Shown piece after piece: positions 38,243 to 49,125 of a stretch of DNA of 64,000 nt. The first letter of the stretch is position 1; each line of letters starts with the position of its first letter. A program made the position numbers and the translations under genes. This DNA is from Vigna angularis (taxonomy: Eukaryota; Streptophyta; Magnoliopsida; Fabales; Fabaceae): positions 26,269,460 to 26,333,459 of the forward strand of contig NC_068979.1 of assembly GCF_016808095.1 (NCBI RefSeq). Direction: 5' to 3'. The notes under the pieces are model-generated. The model made no database searches. It was not told the origin of the DNA and was given only the letters and a program-made list of their open reading frames with translations.

Positions 38243-38647
38243 GTAAGTTTGTGTTGTAGACTTTATGAAGGGTTGAATCCCATTGTTTTGACTGAAGTTT
38301 AAGCTATCAGAATTATATATGTATAATAAAGGGTTTATTGATGATTATGTTTTATTTTATTTGGTGCAATGTGGTTTTGAATCCGAATTGGAATGGTAGC
38401 ATATATAATTCGTTTTTAAATGCATATATATAGTTACGAGATATACGTATGTATAGTTACAAAGATATCTTGTTAAAGATATAAAATAATTAAAAATATC
38501 TTATTAAAAATATTGATAAGTAGAAGATAAAATAATCAAGAATATTTAATTAAAGATATTCATAAACAAATTATAAATAACTAATCAGATATTAAGTAAG
38601 GTTGTTTATATTTTATTGGGCTTATGTCCGTTTAAGATCCATGAGAT

Positions 38648-38664
38648 AAATTATAAATAGAGAG
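38648..38664 (+). promoter_or_regulatory. TATA box of the MIF frame
   Basis: AATTATAAATAGAGAGTC lies about 75 bp upstream of the MIF start codon. The same box is kept in block A near 26668. Confidence 0.6.
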
Positions 38665-38731
38665 TCAAGTATGCTTTACTCACACTCCACTACATCCTAT
38701 TATTCTATTAACGTTCGATCAATCGCAGAGC

Positions 38732-39040
38732 ATGAGCATGACGACGAGAGTGACGAGAGTGATTATGAGAAGACAGCCCCCGCGACAATGCTCGACCAAT
38801 AACACGACGTTAGAGAGGAGGACTGTGCAACATGGGGAGTGTCAGAGGAATCACGCGATCAATGTCGGAGGATTTGTTGTGGATGGTTGCATGGAGTTCT
38901 TTCCGAGTGGAGCAGAAGGAACTGTTGGGGCTCTGATTTGTGACACATGTGGTTGCCACAAGAATTTCCATCAGAGGGAGACACATATATATATTACTTG
39001 TCACTGCACTTCTGACAGTGGATATCATGTTTTCCGTTAG
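38732..39040 (+). CDS. Mini zinc finger protein (MIF, ZF-HD dimerisation domain)
   Basis: An intronless 102-residue frame. Residues 32-83 form a ZF-HD dimerisation zinc finger: GECQRNHAINVGGFVVDGC, then EGTVGALICDTCGCHKNFHQ. The ligand residues Cys37, His41, Cys53, Cys70, Cys73, Cys75/His76 and His80 are all present. There is no homeodomain, which defines the MIF class. MIFs bind ZF-HD transcription factors and block their dimerisation or DNA binding in the nucleus (family knowledge). Met12, in MRRQPP, would also be a plausible start, since Arabidopsis MIFs begin MRKRQ. The C-terminus THIYITCHCTSDSG matches the family's EVVCDC tail with changes. It has a TATA box, but sits inside a duplicated mosaic block whose other copy has lost the frame, so whether it is expressed is open. 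Confidence 0.75.
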   Translation: MSMTTRVTRVIMRRQPPRQCSTNNTTLERRTVQHGECQRNHAINVGGFVVDGCMEFFPSGAEGTVGALICDTCGCHKNFHQRETHIYITCHCTSDSGYHVFR

Positions 39041-39639
39041 ACCAATTTTGTGTAAACCCCTCTGTGATGTCCGTTTTGTGTGTCGACTTCTTTTCGCTTT
39101 TAGTTATTATGTTTTTTCATTTATGCTTTCGTCACTAATGTTTGTCAAGGCAAAGTTAATAAGATGTTTTTGTTTATGAGAATTGTGCAAAGTTGATGAT
39201 CAATGACAAAATTTATGATAGATCTCGTTATCAAAATTGTCATTACAAAAGCCACTTTAATCTAATTCATCAATCCCATCATCAAATCACACACCTAAAT
39301 TTGTGTTCTTCCATTACGCATTTTCTTTTTTAAAAATGAGATATAAGGAATATTTCAATCAATTCATAGAATGTCAAAATATAAATATATTTATAAAAGG
39401 GATTTTAAATCTCGACCTTTCTTCTGCAACACTTAGTGAATCTGTATTCTAAGATCATAAATTTAAAAGAGAGTGAAAAGATAAAAAAAGTGGAAAAAAT
39501 CCTTTTTGTTTGTTTTATATGGAAGTGACTTAATGAAATTATTAATTTTTCAAAAAACCAAAGAAGAAAATTTTTTCGAAGTCAGAAAGAAAGAGTTCAA
39601 GAAAATTAATTAACAGAACCCGCGCGCTTAGCGGTTAAA

Positions 39640-39795
39640 GTTTTTTAGCAGCTACTGCCATATGAAAGATTCAAAACGTTCCACAACCAACGCAAAACGC
39701 CTCCCACGATCACGCTGATCCCACGACGATTCGGGGGAAGAAGATTTTATAGAAAACGTCAAAACGTTCCACAACCAACGCCAACAGAAACGCCT
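39640..39795 (+). pseudogene. Relic related to the gene at 62.4-62.8 kb
   Basis: NVPQPTQNASHDHADPTTIR here resembles SPEPTPETSSNDDHADPTK of the minus-strand gene near 62700, with near-identical DNA at ATCACGCTGATCCCACGA. The phrase AAAACGTTCCACAACCAACG occurs twice (about 39674 and 39761), so the relic is internally duplicated. The frame stops soon after each copy. A donor-like CCTCCCAGGTATAA lies at 39795. Confidence 0.6.
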
Positions 39796-39942
39796 CCCAG
39801 GTATAACACTCTTTAACAATGTATATAAAATGTTAGGTTCTATATCGTATATCTTTGTATTCGTGTATTGAAAACGCTATCTTTGTTATTAGAGAAGGGT
39901 GTTTGAGGTACAAATTGTTGTCATTAATTTGCATAGTCATTA

Positions 39943-40130
39943 AATGAATAGTATAAAATATGCATAGTCATTAATTTCAACACTATTACGGCAATGCATT
40001 CTTTATGCTTTATTAAGGCCAAATTAAATTGAGGTACGAATGAAGTTATGAGGAGACTAGTAGACTGACCCACCTATTAATTTTCAGCCTTAGTCATGAT
40101 TTGAAATTGAGTCTATTTTTCTATGTTACT
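39943..40130 (+). repeat. 188-bp direct repeat, right copy (flank of block B)
   Basis: Partner of 36573-36760, with two mismatches over 188 bp. Sequence beyond it (TTAAGTATTAG) is unrelated to the start of the block, so the repeat is a true flank. Confidence 0.95.
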
Positions 40131-42040
40131 TTAAGTATTAGTCTTATTATAAGAATATTTCTAACTTTTAAATTAAATATAGTTAATAATAACATATATC
40201 ATTGTGTAAGAGAGAACAGCGATTATAAGTTTCCTTAGAGAATATAATCTTATTAGCCACTTAAAAAATAAAATAAAAAACTTATCCTAAACGTATTCTT
40301 TATGTTAAAAGAAATTTGTTCAACCAAAGACTTAAAGTTAAAACTTAATCAAGTATTGTTCATTTGTTATTTTTATTCTTTCAATAAAATGTACTTGTTT
40401 TAACTTTTCGTTTGATTTTCTCCCGTGATTTTCTCCACATTGGTCTCGTATTTAATATATAGATATATTACTTAAAGATATCTAATATTTATACAATTAA
40501 ACGCATGTTTCCACAAGAAAACGATATTTGACTGAGGAGACAAGTAGTAATTAAATAATCGAGAAATAGTAGCTAATTAACAAATGTTTTCGATCCATTA
40601 CATTTACTCTATTATGTAATGAAAACAAAAAGATTTTGTGGTAAATAAATCAGATTAGAGATTTCTTGAAATGAACAATTATATTTATCTTTGGCAATAG
40701 TATCTTAAAATGGGAACGATAATAATTGTTAATTATGTTTGATCGGAAAGAAAGATTTGCATTACCATATATTAAAACCTAATTATATATGGATCATTAA
40801 TAAAAATTCATAAGCTTTTCTTTTCGTCTAAAATTATGTATTCATATATTTAAAGAACAGAGATTTTATATAATGGTAAGAGGCATATAATAAAGGTAGT
40901 TAAATCAGAATATGACCATTGATGAGTAGTACAACTTGTTAGAAAGGCACTTTTAACTTGAAATAACTTGAAAGACAAACATGTCTTAAAGACTACTAGA
41001 TTTGTTTAACATTGATAATGAGCATCTAAACCTTATAAAAAAAAGATGGTTAATTACACAAGTAGGCTATGTAACCTATGTTTTTTGTTTAATACAAGAA
41101 AATATAAAATTAACTCCTAATATAAATTGTGATATTATTACTAGATTAGTTAGATTAGCTTACTTTAATACAAAAGTTTATCTTTCAAAAAAAGAAGTTA
41201 AAGGACATAAAATTATTTTTATTTCTTTTAATAAAAATATTTATCTTAGTGTTGAATTAATAAGAGCAAATTGAATTTATTTAATGTTGAATATTAATAG
41301 AGTCGGGTTAATAGACTCTCACATGACACAAAAGATTATTTTATTTTAAAAAATAAAAGGTAAAAAGCGTAAAATCATTTTTAATTTTTGTAACAAATAA
41401 TTATTTATATTAGTGTTTGCTAGACGTTAATAATATCGACTTATCTAACTCTAACAATTTTTAGTATTTTTTTAATAATTATAAATATTTATGTAGTGTC
41501 GTCTTAATACTTTACTAAAATAAATATTAAAATAAATAATATTTGTGTTAATCAAGTTGATATTAATATTTTTTTTATTTTTAGTATTTATATTTATTTA
41601 AGTTAGTGTATATTGTAACAAAAACAATAAACTATTTTTAATTTAAAAACACATATTTAAAGATGATAAATCTTCCTACTCATAATTGACCATTGAGATC
41701 TCTTCCATTTTCTTGTTTTTCATCTTTTAGCATATTTATTCTCTTTTGTTACTTTAAGCTTCTTTTAAACTCGATATTTAGTTTTCACTAAGTGAATATA
41801 TTTTTCTTTCTAAAGTTCTTCGAGGTAAATATTCACAATTAAATAATCTTGGTTATCATAATATTCAACGACAACTTTTGAGTTTTTTTAATAATCATAA
41901 CACCATATTTGTTAATTCTAAAATGGACCTTTATCACGGGGCAAATCTTTCAACAAATAGAGAAACTCAAGAAATTATGGACAACACATTGTAAATTGTG
42001 GATCTTCAAACACTCATTACACATCATGACCATAATGCTA
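40131..42040. other. AT-rich intergenic DNA
   Basis: No supportable gene. A 90-codon open frame at 41002-41274 is rich in Asn, Ile and Lys, as any AT-rich frame would be, and matches no family I know. Confidence 0.45.
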
Positions 42041-42044
42041 GATA

Positions 42045-43260
42045 TTGATAAGTGTCCAAATTAGGTGAATTTTAAGATAAATTTTGCACTTATCTTATTT
42101 TCATTTTGTTTAGATTTTGTTTAATTCACCTTATTAAGCTTGATTTGAAAATTTAAGAATTAAAAGAGAGTTAAAGTAAAGAAACATAGAAATTGGACTA
42201 GAATTAACCAATTTTAAGAAAACTCTCAACCAAGCACTACATCCATAGTTTGACTCAGAATACTCAAAGCCGAGGTCTTAGAGGCGGAAGAGGAGGTGAA
42301 TGTGGCCGAGGTAATTTTGAGGATAATAGTGAAGAGAAAACCAGTCAATAAAATTAACGTGGTCGAGGACAAGGGAAAGACTGAGGAGATCGGTCAATAG
42401 TGTAGTGTTTTAAGTGTGGCAAGCACGATCATTATGCAAACGAGTGCAGATTGTGGAAGTGCTACAATTGTGGTAAGCTTGGTCACATTGCTAAATTTTG
42501 TCAAACTGAAAAGTGAGAGAAACCTTCTTACAACAGAAAATGAAGAAGAGATAGAGATTTTGTTATTTTTAGAAAACTCGGACACGTTCAAGATCGAGCT
42601 ATCCGAGGCAGTGCAAGAAGAGGCTAAACAACTTGATGTCGAGTAGATTCTGACTGAGTTTTTTGAGGCTGAACAGGAGGAGACCAAGGTGTCTAGAGCC
42701 GAACATGAGAAAATTGGATTGTTTGGAGCCAAGGAGGTGAAGGTCGATCTGTTAAGCGTCGAGTTGTTAAAGAACTTGGCAATGCTGATAAAGTGCTCAA
42801 TAAATGGTGCAACAAACATGGAGAAGGCAAACTTGGAGAAGTAAGACTGAAGTGGGATGATGCACATTGAAAGCGGACTAAATGATGAAAATTTTAAATT
42901 TATTGGGGAGTTTTTTTGGGTTAAACTTAAATTTTAGGGATTTATTAGTAATTTTATCTAAGTCTTATTTTATTAGTTTGAGTTTAGTAATATTTAGTTT
43001 GATTTTGATAAAGATAAAATAAGGATGAGTAGTTTTGATTTTTCTATTTATTAATTAAGTAGTTCTTTTTATTTTGAGTAGGTTGATATTTTGTTTTTAG
43101 TTTTTATTATTTGTAATTGACCCAATACCCTATTTTCATCTATTTAAAGCTATCAAGGTTCAATGAAAATTACCACAACAAATTGAATAGTCATATTATA
43201 GTGTGTGTGTGTGTGTCACGCTTATATTTTTACAAAGTGGTATCAGAGTTAGGTTTAGCT
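42045..43260 (+). mobile_element. LTR-retrotransposon relic with gag knuckles, LTR-like end and PBS
   Basis: Starts near TGATAAGTGTCCAAATTAGG. At 42405-42515 a broken frame encodes FKCGKHDHYANECR and WKCYNCGKLGHIAKFCQ, two CX2CX4HX4C zinc knuckles typical of retrotransposon gag (the first cysteine of the first knuckle is lost). From about 42880 to 43236 follows LTR-like DNA with a CTATTTAAAGC box and a (GT)n run at 43201-43217, ending TATATTTTTACA. TGGTATCAGAGTTAGG, the site complementary to initiator tRNA-Met, follows at 43238. Protease, integrase and reverse transcriptase are absent. A PBS normally follows a 5' LTR and precedes gag, so the gag here belongs to a different copy or the element is rearranged. 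Confidence 0.6.
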
Positions 43261-43633
43261 TTTAGTAAAATGGTTCATGTATTAAAAGTCTTCTAGGTAA
43301 ATGTGTTCTGTTAAGATGAACATTGATACAAAAAGAGGTACTCATGATTGAGAATGTTTATACCAGAGGAAGAGTGTACTAATGTGGAAGATACTCACCT
43401 ATGAGAGGAAGATTTGTTGGGAATCTAAGTATGAGTCTCAATCTCACTTTAGAAAATAATAAAGAAGTGAAACATCAGAATAAAAACCCATTAATTTATT
43501 ACCTTAAGTCTTTAGATAAAGAGTGATATCAATTCCTTATTTAATTAGACTCAAATCTCATTATATTAACCTTCTCCTCTTGTAAACCTAACAATTGCAC
43601 CTTGTTTTTCGCTCCAAATTGTTGACACCTTAA

Positions 43634-43636
<3 letters not shown>
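43261..43636. other. Leader-like DNA behind the PBS
   Basis: Sequence immediately after the primer-binding site, with no intact gag; probably the leader of a second, truncated element. Confidence 0.3.

Positions 43637-43637
<1 letters not shown>

Positions 43638-43681
<44 letters not shown>
43638..43681. repeat. (TA)n microsatellite
   Basis: About 44 bp of TA dinucleotides. Confidence 0.9.
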
Positions 43682-43684
<3 letters not shown>

Positions 43685-43689
43685 ATGCA

Positions 43690-45460
43690 TGTACTCCTCA
43701 CGTAATAATGGTTATACATTTTCCTTTCGTTTTCTCTCTCTCTTCCCTGATAATCCATATATATGTATATACTCTTATGTTGTTGAAGAAAGAAATAGTT
43801 ACATACTATATAAACAGGCAATATTTTCTTGTCTTGTTTTTGTTTTCTATTCTATGTTATTTTTGGAGTTTTTATAAGTTTTGATATATGTACTGATTTA
43901 AACACCCCAACTGTCTCCTTCTCTATAATTTTACTTTACTGCTAATAAAAACAATCACACTGACTTTGATATGTGAAACCTAATTTATTGTAGGGATTAG
44001 TTTACTAACAATAATTATTAACCATATCAATTTACAGAAAATATACTCATTCCAAAAATAATTAAGTAACAACTATTAGTAGGTTCAGCTACTCGCAATT
44101 TATCATAAACATATAAGTCTAAAAAGCATATCTAAATAAAAATTACTCTACTTAATTCCAATAAAATCAATTTATAAATAAATTAGTGTCTTTAACACAT
44201 TAACAAATTAATAATATTTTCCTCTATCAGATCACTTTAATAATCTTTAATTTTAAAAATTACAAAAACATCAATTTAATATATCATATATTTTTATGGA
44301 TGGTGATACCCGTTAAATATTCTTTACAAATTAAAATTAGTATCATTCAATCATAAATAGTTATCTTTGCTAATTAAGTTTTTTTTTATTCTATGATAAT
44401 TATGTTATAACTTATATCAACAATAACTTGGGGTATTTGATGAGAATACACAACAGTTTTGCATGCAGACAATTAAACTGTAATAAAAGGATAAGGTTTT
44501 TAAAACAATGTTTCGTGGTGAAGAGTGAAAGCGATATCCAAGTGAAGATACCTCGTAAAACAAAAACATTATATGCAAATGGATAAGATTCCAAAGAAGT
44601 CATTTCAAGCAACTAAAAAAGAGACGATAGGATAAGTGAATCAAATAAGAAGTGTTGGAATTGTTTAAAGAAGTGAAGTTAGGGTAAAATTCTTAAGACT
44701 TGAGAAAGATGAATAAAATGAAGAACCTAGAAGAGTGAAGAATTGGCATTGAAAGAGGCTTCTTGATGGAGAAAGTGGTGACAAAAGAAAGTGAGTAATA
44801 TGGATATTATTGGGTTTGAATTGGAAGGTAGCAAGAGAAATTGATGAGATGTGTGGCCATAGAAAGAGTGAAAACAAATGCAAGACAATATATGTGGGCA
44901 AAAGCACATCCAAGCTCATACATAAGCATGTAGTTGTTTGGCATTTATTGACTAATGATCTAGCATCAAGGAACATTGTGATGTTGTGCAAGTATATGCC
45001 TATTAGCTTCCAAGAGACAAAGGAAAACATGGACTTTCAAAACATTTTCAGATATATACCAATTCCTATACTAATAATACAGTTTTAATGAACATAAAAC
45101 ACATTAATTATTTCCAAACACAATACCTATAATTAGACTTCTTAGAAAGAAAAAAAAATATATCTTTGTCAAAGCATGGGGTTTTTTCACATGATAAAGC
45201 TTACAAATATATAATCAACTACAGAGATCCCAAAACCTGTTGGATTGAGCACCATTTTATCCTTGTTTAAATTTATGGTGCAGTTTTACTGTGTTTATTG
45301 ACACTGTGAATATCACAACACAATTGATGCTTTCACAATAGTTATAATTAAGTTGCTTAATTACTTTTTATTTGGTCTCTATATTAATAAAAAAATCAAT
45401 CAGCACTAATAGAAAAATTAAACTTTATAATATTTTGGTCTCTATATTACAGATTTTATT
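43690..45460. other. Intergenic DNA, unclassified
   Basis: Open frames on both strands at 44665-45088 overlap each other and show no family motif. Nothing else was recognised. Confidence 0.4.
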
Positions 45461-45790
45461 TTATACCTTGAGATATATATCAATGGCATGATCAGGAATT
45501 ACAACAGCAAGTGATTGAAATTTTGGTAACTTCAGAGTTACATGATGTTCAACTTCAGCTAAATAAGAATCTACCAGGTTAGCAGCTTTAGCCATTGGGC
45601 TTAGAGGTTGAAAACTTCCAACTATGCGCCTTTCTTTGGACACAGTTAATGTCATGAACAGTCTCCATTAAGAATCCAATATTTGGAACCAAAAGATCTT
45701 CCAGATTTGCTTCATCTAATTGAGAACCAATCCTTTCTCCAAGCTTGAATAACAAGACGAACCAGCACATAAGGCATCGTTGCTATTAGA
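45461..45790 (-). pseudogene. NPH3-domain protein pseudogene (one exon)
   Basis: On the minus strand, LEK (one frame) then RIGSQLDEANLEDLLVPNIG and DINCVQR (second frame) then MAKAANLVDSYLAEV and LKLPKFQSLAVVIPDHAIDIY (third frame) follow the order of the NPH3 domain of BTB-NPH3 proteins, which act as CUL3 adaptors in phototropin and auxin-transport signalling (family knowledge). At least two frameshifts break it. Between VIPD and AIDIYLK about a dozen residues (DDGIYR region) are deleted. It ends at a conserved splice donor, CTCAAG followed by GTATAA. No other NPH3 or BTB exon was found nearby. It is a dead fragment. Confidence 0.85.
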
Positions 45791-45905
45791 AAATGGGTTT
45801 TAAACCTAACTCAACCCTATAAAATTAGTTTGTAAAACGAGGTTTGCATCCTACTTATATATATTATAATTTGGTTTTATTTTTAATCAATTTGAGACTT
45901 TCAAA
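45786..45905 (-). mobile_element. TRIM-like LTR, inverted copy
   Basis: The reverse complement reads AAGTAGGATGCAAACCTCG, then GGGTTGAGTTAGGTTTAAAA, then CCCATTTTCTAATA, the 3' half of the same short LTR family seen at 8903. It directly abuts the NPH3 pseudogene. Confidence 0.55.
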
Positions 45906-46440
45906 AGTTGGTGTGTCTTTTTCAGTTGGCAACAACAAAAACAAAAGTTCAGTAGTATGTATAAGAAGAAAATCTTAAAGAAAATGCAGTTTAATAATCA
46001 CCTGCAATAGACGTTTAGAAAATGCTGCTACACGCTTTAAATTAACATCCTTTTACATTGCTCGGAGGAGGAGAAGTACAATAAACATTTTTGTCTGAGG
46101 ACAAACACATTAGAAAATTCTACAATTTAGACAAGATTGTTGAACCTTTATTTTCAAAGTTAGACATACCAATTCAACCCACATTTTACAGGTCAAAAAT
46201 ATGGGACGATCCTGGACCATTGCCACTCCTAGTTGTTAAAAACTATTAAAAGAAACCATAGTACAGATTCAAATGTCCATTTAAATGAAAATAAATAAAA
46301 TGTGTTTAATCACAATAAATAAAATAAGTTTAAGAATTGAACATGATGAATAAGAAACTAACAAAGGATTGAAAAATTAATGTATAAAAAGTAAATATAC
46401 CCGGAAGAAGTTGAAAGTAATGTAAATAAAGTTTATGAAT
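45906..46440. other. Intergenic DNA
   Basis: AT-rich, no recognised gene or repeat. Confidence 0.4.
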
Positions 46441-49125
46441 TCTAGTGTAATCAGGGGAAACGACACAGTTATTTTTGCTCATAGGCAGCGGTTTCCGAAC
46501 CGAGGCATATCCAGGTGAGGCAAAAAGTCTCGGGTAAGATGTTCCCTAATATAAGTTACGTTCAACTTCCTCCCATTCAAACAGTTCACACAGGGACATC
46601 TAAACTTGACTTTATCATACCACTTGTGATCGCATTACGTTACACAAACTCTATAAATTCTTCTACCCCTCTCTCGTACTCAGTGCTGATGCGTGGTAAA
46701 TTAATCCACCCTCGATCCGTACGCATGTTTACTGAAATGGTTTACACAATTTCAATAATCTTCAATGATCATTTTGATCGTGTTTGTATTCAAGGTGTGA
46801 CCCTATCCCATTCAAGAAGATTCACTTTTTTTAGTTTATTAAACATATCAATTTTAAACAACATATCTAAAAATTCACGAAATTTTGTCAGCATTTCGCA
46901 TTGGTCTTCAGGTTACACGAAATGAAAGTGATTATAAATCACAATCAAATATGAACCCGAAGATCAATACAAAACACAACTACAAAATTTCATCAAATTT
47001 AAGACATGTATATTAAAATTGATATGTATTAATAAACTATGAAAAAGTCATTACTCTTCTTAAACTGTCCAACCGGACAATTCAAGATTCAATACTTGTA
47101 AAATATTATTACCATCTCCCCTCTATTCAACAATATTATCAACAACAATATATATTCAAACAAACAAATAATTTCATATAAAACATGCAATATATTCAAG
47201 CAAACAATATATTCAAGCAAACAAGTGAGACTAATACACCGATAGTTATAAGAACTTATTAACATATTTGATTTCTTTTTTTATCATTTCATTATTTGTT
47301 AATCATGTTTATGAATTATCTTTTTTTTTTCTTCATTCCTTGGTAATTTGTCTTCCTCAGCTAGTTAAGCCTGTGGTTGGATTGGAAGGTGGATTTGGAG
47401 GAATGGAAATGAGTGAATTTGAGGGAAAAGATAGGTGAAAATAAGTTGTTTGGATTAAGGAAAAGATGATGAAAAATGAAGAGGATCTGAGATGAAGGTT
47501 TATGAAAGTTAAAGAGTAAAAATGTGATAGATTAAAAATTAATTGCTAAAAATAGAAGATTACTATTATTTATATTATTGTTTATTGTTATTATTATTTA
47601 TAATTTTTTTTACTATTATTTATTTTAGTAATATTATTATTTATTTATTTTATTATTATTATTTGATTTATAATATTTTATATGATTTTAATCAATTAGA
47701 TTTATTTGTTTAATAATTATGAAATTAGTTTTTAATATACGTTATTAAAAAAGTTAAAGAAAAAGCATACTGGTTGTCTCATTTTTCCAACTTTCGTTGC
47801 ATTTCTTAGCTTGCAAAGTTTCCATGTTGGAAACAAACACTGCAAGTGCCCACCGATCATTTTGATACCAACTTTACAATGGACTCGTTCTCTTTTGGGG
47901 CAAGCTTTGATTGGATTTGCTCAACCTTTTCCATATCATCCTCTGCATCAATTTTCACACTACACATTTAGGAGTTCACAGGGGTTACCAAACTCTCCAT
48001 TAACTAAAAGTTAAGATATTTCAGGATGTTCAAACGTTTGTTGCCCAATGTCTCAATAGCAAGTAATTGAAATATCAGCCTAAGCATCCCACAGGACTGC
48101 ATCTACCTCTTCTTTCCACCAAATGGGAGAATTTGTTACTTTATTTCATTACTGGAGCTCCCCAATTCTCAAGGCATTCACACTGATTCATGTTTTGGTT
48201 CTACATCACTTTTACTAATTTTTCATTCAATAATTTACAATCAGGAAGCAAAACGCAGAGAGCAGATTTTTCTTACTGCACCAAGTCTCAACCAATATAC
48301 TAGTGTCAACCAATATACCAACTCAAATATCAAACACAAGATAAAGAGGATTTGAACAACTTATCGTGATGGGCAGCACCAACGACGACGGCAACAAGGG
48401 CGACGACAACAGAGTGGGCGACGACGGCGACAACTGCAGGGACGAAGGCGGTAGAGTGGGAGAACGACGGTGCACTAATTCTCGCAGCAAATGGATGCAC
48501 AATGTAGGAAAAATGGAGAAACTTCAGGCGTACAAGGTTGAAGAAGAGAGGCCGCGAGAAAGGAGGAAAACGCAGGGTAACTTATTACGCGAAAGAAGAT
48601 GCAGGTTCAGGCGAGGAAGAAAATGGAGGTTCAGGCGAGGAAGAAGACACAAGTTCGGCCAGAGAGAAAATGATCGAGGAAAGAAGATGCACAGGGTAAG
48701 TTCTTACGCGAAAAAATTTTAAATGAGAATATGCTTCGGTTATTCAACAAACCGATGCCTCAGCTCAAATAGACCTCGGTTCCCTGGAACCCGAGGCATA
48801 ATCTCTAAACATATGTCTCGGTTCCACAACCTACCTAATGTAATAGCAAAGTCCTATCATAAAGCTGGGTTGCAGAAGGGTTTGCAGTAATATTGCAGGT
48901 TGTGCCAGGTATATAGGCATCGAGTCTGCTACCAACCGATGCAATAACACTTTTTTTTAAAAATTGTCAGCCAAAAATCTGATTTGCACATAGATATAGA
49001 TCTCGATTCCATAACTAACCAATGCAATATGGCCTTTCCATTTAGGATTTCTCTAAATCGAGATATATACGTATGTACGCTTCAATTTTTTCTAAACCGA
49101 AGCCGGTGCTATATAATTTGAATCT
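46441..49125. mobile_element. CACTA-like region with nested retroelement piece
   Basis: The left part (46485-46540) has TTTCCGAACCGAGGCATATC; the right part (48725-49110) has CTTCGGTTATTCAACAAACC, AACCCGAGGCATAATC, AACCGATGCAATAACAC and similar phrases in both orientations, as in CACTA subterminal repeats and the fragment at 24366. Neither a CACTA nor a TAGTG terminus with target duplication was fixed, and no transposase was recognised. A Ty3/gypsy integrase relic lies within (about 48005-48165). The tract at 48366-48722 is a purine-rich repeat region with GGTTCAGGCGAGGAAGAA units; its open frame is compositional. Confidence 0.4.
48005..48165 (+). pseudogene. Ty3/gypsy integrase zinc-domain relic
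   Basis: In one frame, with a single stop, the translation reads DVQTFVAQCLNSK, stop, LKYQPKHPTGLHLPL and WENLLLYFITGAP. This matches the integrase region of plant Ty3/gypsy elements (DV..FV..C..CQ..KYQ..HPAGLLQPLPIP...WED.S.DFITGLP). One of the two zinc cysteines is lost. The flanks do not continue the domain, so only this slice remains. Confidence 0.65.

Larger units (their letters stand above)
36761..39942 (+). mobile_element. Mosaic block B, 3.18-kb insertion carrying gene pieces
   Basis: The block begins exactly where the left 188-bp repeat ends and finishes exactly where the right copy begins. Its first kilobase and its MIF flanks match block A at 25280-27134. It carries three unrelated gene pieces in the same orientation: a carboxypeptidase exon with its introns (38112-38242), a complete MIF frame (38732-39040) and a relic of a gene resembling that at 62390-62790 (39640-39795). 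No transposase, TIR or Helitron terminus was recognised. It may be a gene-capturing transposon, or filler DNA inserted during double-strand break repair. Confidence 0.7.

Noticed and set aside
41002..41274. 90-codon open frame
   Set aside because: AT-driven Asn/Ile/Lys composition and no recognisable domain or neighbours.
44665..45088. Overlapping open frames on both strands
   Set aside because: Neither shows a domain; mutual overlap and lack of splice or promoter context argue against a gene.
48366..48722. 118-codon Asp/Gly/Arg-rich open frame
   Set aside because: Derived from GACGAC and GAGGAAGAA repeats within the CACTA-like region.
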